From positions 21,120-85,119 of the forward strand of contig JAVJVZ010000031.1 of the NCBI GenBank assembly GCA_040220855.1: a stretch of DNA of 64,000 nt. Direction: 5' to 3'. A model generated the notes under the pieces. The model was not told the DNA's origin, searched no databases, and was given only the letters and a program-made list of their open reading frames with translations. Made by a program: the position numbers and the translations under genes. The stretch comes from JACKNG01 sp040220855 (GTDB lineage Bacteria > Pseudomonadota > Gammaproteobacteria > Ga0077536). Below are positions 58,908 to 64,000 of the stretch, in pieces (position 1 is the first letter of the stretch; each line of letters opens with the position of its first letter).

Positions 58908-60833
58908 ATGAAACGTCGCTGTGACACCCTGCGCCCTGCCCGGCGCCGTCGGTCGGACGTTGCCGCGTTGCTGTTCGCCGCGGCGACGTGGTCGACGCAC
59001 GCGACCGATTTCCCGGCACCGTCGCCGGTGCGGCCAGGTGCCGTGCGACCCGCAGCGATCGGGACGCTGCCGGGGACGGGGCCGGTCGCCGCCGCGCTGC
59101 CGGCGAGTGCCGCGGTAGCTGGCGTCGTCGACCTGCCCGACGCGGCACGTCCCGGTGCCCTGCGGCCCGGCGAAGACCGCAAGCTCGAGCCGCGCGAACC
59201 TCCCGCCGGGCCGTTGTTCGAGGTGCCGCCGGTGGCCGACCGGCCCCTCGAGATCGATGCTGGAGAGACCATCGCGGTCAGCCGTTTCGAACTCGCCGGC
59301 GCGCGCGACCGCCCCGCGCACGGCGTCAGCGTGGACGCGTTGCAGGCGCTGCTCGACGCGCGTCTCGCCGAGCGCCCGCAGGGCTTTTCGGTGGGGCGAC
59401 TGCAGGAAGTCGCCGACGAGGTCACCGCGTACTACCGTGAGCGCGGCCTGATCCTCGCGCAGGCCTTCGTGCCGGTACAGACGGTCGAGGAGGGCGTGGT
59501 CGTCATCCAGGTGCTCGAGGGTGTGCTCGGCCGGGTCGTCACCGAGGGCAACGAACTCTACCGTGCCGAGATCCTCGAGCAGCCCTTCAGTGACCTGGTC
59601 GGAGAACCGGTGACGAAGGAAGACGTCGAGTCCGCGCTGCTGCGCGTCTCGGACTATCCCGGGCAATCCTCCTTCGGCGTGTTCCAGCCGGGGGTCGAGG
59701 TCGGCACCGCCGACATGGTGGTCAAGGTGCAGGACGAGCAGCGCTTCGAGCTCGCCCTGCGCGCCGACAATCACGGCATCACCGAGACCGGACGCAACCG
59801 CTACCTCGGCCAGCTGAGTTGGAACAATCCGCTCGGCCAGGGCGACGAACTCGTCGCCACGCTGCAGCACACGGCGGTGCCCGACAACACCTTCTTCTAT
59901 GCGCTCGACTACTCGGTGCCGGTCACCACGCTCTATCACAGCACCTTCACCATCGGCACCAGCCGCAACCAGTTCGACGTTGGCGGACAGTTTCGCGACG
60001 CCAACATCTATAGCGATATACGCAACTACCACCTGGTACTCAGCAACGATCTCATCCGCAGCCGCCTGATGAACCTGAGCGCTGGGCTGCGCCTGGCAAA
60101 GAAGCGCAGCGGCACCAAGGCGGATGGTCGTCGCGTCAGTCACGACAGTCTCACGGTGGCTTCGTTCGAGCTCAATTTCGACAACGTCGATGCCCGCTTC
60201 GGTGGCTTGAATGCCGCCTACCTCGAGATCTCACACGGCTTCAACGACTTCCTCGGCGCGATGGGTGAGCGCACCGCGTTCGTGCCGCCGTCGCGGCAAG
60301 GTGGCAACGGCGAGTTCGCCAGCGGCCAGTTCGACAAGGTGCTGTTGAGCCTGTCGCGCTTCCAGGCCCTGTCGCCGCTGTGGGACGCGCTGAGCGACCA
60401 CAACCTGCTGTTCACCTTCGAGGTGATGTGGTCGCCCGACCTGCTGGTTCCAATCGAGCAGTACACGGTGGGCGGGCCGAACAACGTGCGTGGCTATCGC
60501 CCCACCGAACAGCTCTTCGATCGCGCGGTGTTCGGCTCGGTCGAATGGATCATCAATGCGCCCTTCATCGCCGATCAGCCGGCTTTCGGCAATCGAACCT
60601 GGGGTGAGCTGCTGCAGCTGTCGTTCTTCTACGACATGGCGGCCGGCAAGCTGAACAGCGCCTTGCCGACCGAGAAGCAGTCGAACAACTTCAAGTCGTT
60701 CGGATTTGCGCTGTCGTTCAACAATCCGAACGTGTTCTCCGGCAAGATCACGATTGCCGCGCCGCTCGGCGACCCGCGACCCGAGAACGGCAAGGACCCG
60801 CAGTACTGGGTCGATCTCAATTTCTTCTTCTGA
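58908..60833 (+). CDS. two-partner secretion outer-membrane transporter (TpsB/FhaC/ShlB)
   Basis: Transporter of 641 residues. The N-terminus has a basic signal peptide, then a proline-rich linker to about residue 105, two POTRA domains (about 110-255), and a 16-strand beta-barrel. The L6 motif VRGY occurs at 527-530 (NNVRGYRPTEQLF), and the chain ends with the aromatic strand DLNFFF, as needed for BAM insertion. TpsB proteins secrete their TpsA partner across the outer membrane; the partner is encoded 292 bases downstream. The linker before POTRA1 is longer than in FhaC. Confidence 0.93.
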   Translation: MKRRCDTLRPARRRRSDVAALLFAAATWSTHATDFPAPSPVRPGAVRPAAIGTLPGTGPVAAALPASAAVAGVVDLPDAARPGALRPGEDRKLEPREPPAGPLFEVPPVADRPLEIDAGETIAVSRFELAGARDRPAHGVSVDALQALLDARLAERPQGFSVGRLQEVADEVTAYYRERGLILAQAFVPVQTVEEGVVVIQVLEGVLGRVVTEGNELYRAEILEQPFSDLVGEPVTKEDVESALLRVSDYPGQSSFGVFQPGVEVGTADMVVKVQDEQRFELALRADNHGITETGRNRYLGQLSWNNPLGQGDELVATLQHTAVPDNTFFYALDYSVPVTTLYHSTFTIGTSRNQFDVGGQFRDANIYSDIRNYHLVLSNDLIRSRLMNLSAGLRLAKKRSGTKADGRRVSHDSLTVASFELNFDNVDARFGGLNAAYLEISHGFNDFLGAMGERTAFVPPSRQGGNGEFASGQFDKVLLSLSRFQALSPLWDALSDHNLLFTFEVMWSPDLLVPIEQYTVGGPNNVRGYRPTEQLFDRAVFGSVEWIINAPFIADQPAFGNRTWGELLQLSFFYDMAAGKLNSALPTEKQSNNFKSFGFALSFNNPNVFSGKITIAAPLGDPRPENGKDPQYWVDLNFFF

Positions 60834-60849
60834 GCGCCTGTGAAAGAAT

Positions 60850-60863
60850 CGGCAGGCCTGCCG
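60850..60863. repeat. 14-bp perfect palindrome between tpsB and tpsA
   Basis: CGGCAGGCCTGCCG is its own reverse complement and lies 17 bases after the tpsB stop. With no loop it cannot form a usual terminator hairpin, so it is more likely a binding site or chance. The rest of this 292-base gap shows no gene. Confidence 0.5.
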
Positions 60864-61125
60864 CCAGATCCTTCTGATGTCTCGGTCGGTCGCGCAGGGC
60901 TGAGCGTGCGCGTCCGGAGCGCGTCGCTTTCGGCGCGACCCGGCGCTCTCGCATGCCCTGGCGGCGTCGTCGGGGGCTGTCATGGCGGCGGCGGACGGTC
61001 GATCGACGGGTGCTGAGCACCCCGAGCCCCGGGTACATCAATCAAGGACGAGGCGGACGGGCAGCGGCGCGACGGCCGCACGCGGTGGTGGGAACGCGGC
61101 GCCGGGGGCGCGGGAGAGGACAACG

Positions 61126-64000
61126 ATGAGCAGGCGAGCAGCGCAGTCGGCAGCCAGTGGCGCGGGTTCCCCCCTGCGCCCCGCACGCATGGCGCTGGCG
61201 GTGCGCGCGGCCTTGCTGCCGGGGCTGGCTGCGGCGCTCGCACCCGTACCGGGTGTGGCAGCCCCGACCGGCGGCGTCGTGCGCGCAGGCAGCGCCGCCA
61301 TCGCGCAGGATGCAGGGCAATCGCTCACGACCGTGCAGCAGCACAGCCAGCGTGCGGCGATCGACTGGCAGCGCTTCGATCTCGCGCCGCACGAGCAGGT
61401 GCGCTTCGTGCAACCGAACGCACAGTCCTCGGTGCTCAACCGCATCCTCGACCAGCGTCCGAGCGAGATCTTCGGCCGCGTCAGCGCCAATGGCCAGGTG
61501 CTGTTGATGAACCCTAACGGGGTGTTCTTCCGGCCCGGTGCGCAGGTCGATGTCGGCAGCCTCGTGGCCGGCGCGATGCAGATCGGCATCGACGATTTCA
61601 TGCGCGGCAACTATCGCCTGGAAGCGCGCGCCGGCAGCGCCGGCCGCGTACTCAACCAGGGTGAGATCCGTGCGTCCGCAGGAGACGTCGCGCTGGTCGG
61701 CAGGAGTGTTGCGAACGAGGGCGTGATCGTCGCCACCGCCGGGCGCGTGCAGCTCGCCGCTGGCGAGAAGGTGACGGTCGATTTCGACGGTGACGGGCTG
61801 CTGCGTTTCAGCGTCGACGAAGCCGTGCTCGACAATGCCGAGGCGCTCGACGACCAGGTCAGGAATTCCGGCAGCATCGTCGCCGACGGCGGCGAAGTGC
61901 TGATCAGCGCGCGCGCGGCGGAGGGCGTTTTCCGCAACGCCATCAACAACGAGGGCCTGATTCGGGCGGGGCGCATCGACAAATCGGGTGGCACCGTGCG
62001 CCTGGTCGGGCTCGGACCCGCTGCCTCGGTGCTCAACACGGGGCGCATCGAGGCCGCCGCGGAGAGCCCCGGCGATGCCGGCGGCGCGGTCGAGATACGC
62101 GCTGGAGCCATCCGCAACGAAGGTCTCATCAGCGCCGATGCCGGCGCGGGCGACGGTGGCGGTATCCACCTCGAAGCGGACACCACCAACGTGCAGGGCG
62201 CCGGTGCCGTGCTGTCCGCCCGCGGTGGCGCCGACGGCGTGGGCGGTACGGTGGCAGTGCTCGGCGAACAGGTCGCACTGGAACACGACGCGCGCATTGA
62301 CGCTTCCGGCGGGCAGGGCGGCGGCGCGGTGCTGATGGGCGGTGATGTGCACGGCGCCAACCCGGTCGTGCGCAACGCACGCACGACCTTCGTCGCGACT
62401 GATGCCGTGATCGCCGCCGATGCGCTCGACAATGGGGATGGCGGCAAGGTCGTCGTGTGGGCGGATGACACTACGCGTTACCACGGCACGACGAGCGCGC
62501 GTGGCGGCGCCAGTGGCGGCGACGGTGGCTTCGTCGAGGTGTCGGGGAAAGAGACGCTGCTCATGCGCGGCAACGTCGACACGCGGGCGCCGGCCGGCGC
62601 CACCGGTACGCTGCTGCTCGACCCGGCCACGCTCACCATCATCGACGATGTCGCCACCAGCGGCGATCATGATGCGACCGTTGCCGACGAGGCGATCGCC
62701 GCGGGTGATGCCGACATCGGCGGCAACACCGTTTCCTGGGGCGCCATCGACGCGCTCGGCGCGAGCGCCAACGTGGTGCTCGAAGCGACCGGCCTGGTCA
62801 CCATCGACGACGTCACCGGTAATGCCGGTGGCGCAATCAGCGCGAACGATCTCGTCACGCTCGATCTCGATGCCGGCAGCCTCACCATCACCTCGACCGG
62901 TGGCAACGTCGTTTTCGTCGATGCCAACGACGTCGTTCGCACCGAGGGCGGCGCGATAACCATCAATGCCGCCGGCAGTGTCGACCTGGGTGGCTTCGAT
63001 ACCACCGGTGCGGGCGGGGCACAGGCCGGTGCGGTGACCATCAACACCGCTTCGGGTGGCACGCTCGGCAGTGTGACCACGGGCGGCGCCACGCTGACGC
63101 TGAACATCGGCGCAGGCAGCCTCGGCCAGGTCGTCGGTAGCGTGATCAGTGGCACCACGGCGCTCGATAAGCAGGGCGCCGGCACGCTGGTGCTTGCGGA
63201 CGCCAATACCTACAGCGGCGCGACCAGTGTGGGTGCCGGTACGTTGCAGGCCGCCAGTGCCGCCGGCCTCAGCGCCAACAGCGACGTCACGCTCGCCGCC
63301 GGCACGGTACTCGACGTCAACGACTTCGCGGTCGACGTGGCGGCGTTCACCGGCAATACGGGGACGCTGGACCTGGGCGCCGGTGGCGAATTGTCGGCCA
63401 GCGGCAACGTCGACCTCACGGGTACCTCGGTAGTGACGGCGGGAGGGGGCGACAACCGCATCGATGCGGTCGGTGGCACGCTGACCGTCGATACCCTGAC
63501 CAAGAGCGACGCCGGCAATCTCACCCTCGCCGGCGCGACGGCCATCGACCTCAACGGCACGGTCGACGTCGATGCCGGCAATCTCGTCATCGAGGACACG
63601 TTCACGGCGGCCGGCGACCTGCTCGCGAGCGGTGACGTGACCTTGTCCGGTGTCGGTACGCTCGACGGTGGCGTGGCCCAGCGCGTCGACGCCGAGGGCG
63701 GCACGCTGACGGCCGTGGGACTCACCAAGACCGGCGCGGGGGATCTGACCCTCGCCGGTGCGACGGCACTCGATCTGAATGCGACGGTCGACGTCGACGC
63801 CGGCAATCTCGTCATCGAGGACGCCTTCACGGCGGCCGGTGACCTGCTCGCGAGCGGCGACGTGACCTTGTCCGGAGACGGAACGCTCGACGGCGGCGTG
63901 GCCCAGCGCGTCGACGCCGAGGGAGGCACGCTGACGGCCGTGGGACTCACCAAGACCGGCGCGGGGGATCTGACCCTCGCCGGTGCGACGGCACTCGATC
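61126..64000 (+). CDS. TpsA exoprotein, filamentous haemagglutinin-type, partial at window end
   Basis: Secreted TPS exoprotein; 958 codons are visible and no stop is reached. A signal region (MSRRAAQSAASG...APVPGVAA, about 1-47, with a second Met at 22) is followed by the TPS secretion domain, recognised by QHSQRAAIDWQRFDL, QNPN-like motif LMNPNGVFFRPGAQ and GSLVAGAMQIGIDD. From about residue 150 the chain is right-handed beta-helix sequence rich in Gly, Ala, Asn, Asp and Val. One passenger-associated repeat lies near 63165-63255 (LVLADANTYSGATSVGAG). The ATG at 61126 has GAGAGGA upstream. The partner TpsB precedes it. Size, C-terminus and function (adhesin or toxin) are outside the window. 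Confidence 0.93.
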   Translation, partial: MSRRAAQSAASGAGSPLRPARMALAVRAALLPGLAAALAPVPGVAAPTGGVVRAGSAAIAQDAGQSLTTVQQHSQRAAIDWQRFDLAPHEQVRFVQPNAQSSVLNRILDQRPSEIFGRVSANGQVLLMNPNGVFFRPGAQVDVGSLVAGAMQIGIDDFMRGNYRLEARAGSAGRVLNQGEIRASAGDVALVGRSVANEGVIVATAGRVQLAAGEKVTVDFDGDGLLRFSVDEAVLDNAEALDDQVRNSGSIVADGGEVLISARAAEGVFRNAINNEGLIRAGRIDKSGGTVRLVGLGPAASVLNTGRIEAAAESPGDAGGAVEIRAGAIRNEGLISADAGAGDGGGIHLEADTTNVQGAGAVLSARGGADGVGGTVAVLGEQVALEHDARIDASGGQGGGAVLMGGDVHGANPVVRNARTTFVATDAVIAADALDNGDGGKVVVWADDTTRYHGTTSARGGASGGDGGFVEVSGKETLLMRGNVDTRAPAGATGTLLLDPATLTIIDDVATSGDHDATVADEAIAAGDADIGGNTVSWGAIDALGASANVVLEATGLVTIDDVTGNAGGAISANDLVTLDLDAGSLTITSTGGNVVFVDANDVVRTEGGAITINAAGSVDLGGFDTTGAGGAQAGAVTINTASGGTLGSVTTGGATLTLNIGAGSLGQVVGSVISGTTALDKQGAGTLVLADANTYSGATSVGAGTLQAASAAGLSANSDVTLAAGTVLDVNDFAVDVAAFTGNTGTLDLGAGGELSASGNVDLTGTSVVTAGGGDNRIDAVGGTLTVDTLTKSDAGNLTLAGATAIDLNGTVDVDAGNLVIEDTFTAAGDLLASGDVTLSGVGTLDGGVAQRVDAEGGTLTAVGLTKTGAGDLTLAGATALDLNATVDVDAGNLVIEDAFTAAGDLLASGDVTLSGDGTLDGGVAQRVDAEGGTLTAVGLTKTGAGDLTLAGATALD
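63511..64000 (+). repeat. 225-bp (75-residue) tandem repeats in tpsA
   Basis: Units start at 63511, 63736 and 63961 (the last truncated by the window edge), each opening AGxLTLAGAT and containing VDVDAGNLVIED, TAAGDLLASGDVTLSG and GTLDGGVAQRVDAEGGTL. The second and third are nearly identical at the DNA level, and a degenerate earlier copy is visible from about 63286. The array continues past the end, so the copy number is unknown. Confidence 0.92.

Overview
This 64 kb window comes from a GC-rich Gram-negative chromosome, most likely a non-enteric gammaproteobacterium. The evidence is the gene order rnr-rlmB-rpsF-rpsR-DUF2232-rplI-dnaB-alr-radA, an sdhCDAB cluster followed by sdhE and ygfZ, and the presence of ubiG, dsbB, a maeB-type malic enzyme and ffh. 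No phage, insertion sequence or CRISPR array was seen. Finer placement is not possible from the window alone.

Layout. (1) Positions 29-15733 hold what I read as a sphingolipid locus. An acyl-AMP ligase, an epimerase-type reductase, an acyl carrier protein and a serine palmitoyltransferase-like enzyme lie in one + strand operon, in the order known from Caulobacter ceramide synthesis. A GNAT-fold protein at the far end (14588-15733) fits bacterial ceramide synthase. Between them are a Wzx-like flippase, a polymerase-beta-type nucleotidyltransferase-like protein, a fused CDP-alcohol phosphotransferase, a metallophosphoesterase, LptF-, LptG- and LptA-like transport proteins, a HIT protein, two NTP-transferases and an LpxO-like hydroxylase. 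Together they could build, decorate and export a phosphosphingolipid to the outer membrane. (2) Positions 15872-25898 hold a cupin gene, tRNA-Leu(CAG) and the conserved rnr-to-radA block, with a strong promoter before rpsF. (3) Positions 25925-29532 hold small envelope/stress genes (YqjD/YqjE-like pair, small lipoprotein), an AI-2E family permease, an FmdB zinc ribbon and a tandem EthD protein. (4) Positions 29655-33942 hold a PEP-CTERM surface protein with a well-formed sigma-54 promoter and a PrsT-like TPR protein; no exosortase gene is present here. (5) Positions 34049-40076 hold corB-like, ccsA/ypjD-like, ffh and maeB genes. (6) Positions 40087-47764 hold a respiratory block: sdhCDAB with three SDH-maturation genes (a 58-residue DUF1674/SDHAF4-like protein, sdhE, a ygfX-like gene), plus ygfZ, an alpha/beta hydrolase, dsbB and a secreted unknown. 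(7) Positions 47767-49933 hold ubiG, a gph/mupP-type phosphatase and a squalene/phytoene synthase-family gene, tightly overlapped. (8) Positions 50081-57502 hold a signalling operon: cyclase-FHA, PP2C phosphatase, a 1625-residue Ser/Thr kinase with a C-terminal FGE-like domain, and a small membrane protein. (9) Positions 57782-64000 hold a parvulin isomerase followed by a two-partner secretion pair, whose exoprotein runs off the window in 75-residue repeats.

The most interesting region is the sphingolipid locus, because a set of Lpt-type transport genes sits inside it. This suggests a dedicated export route for a lipid other than LPS. That link is an inference from gene neighbourhood and needs a genome-wide check for a second, canonical lpt set.
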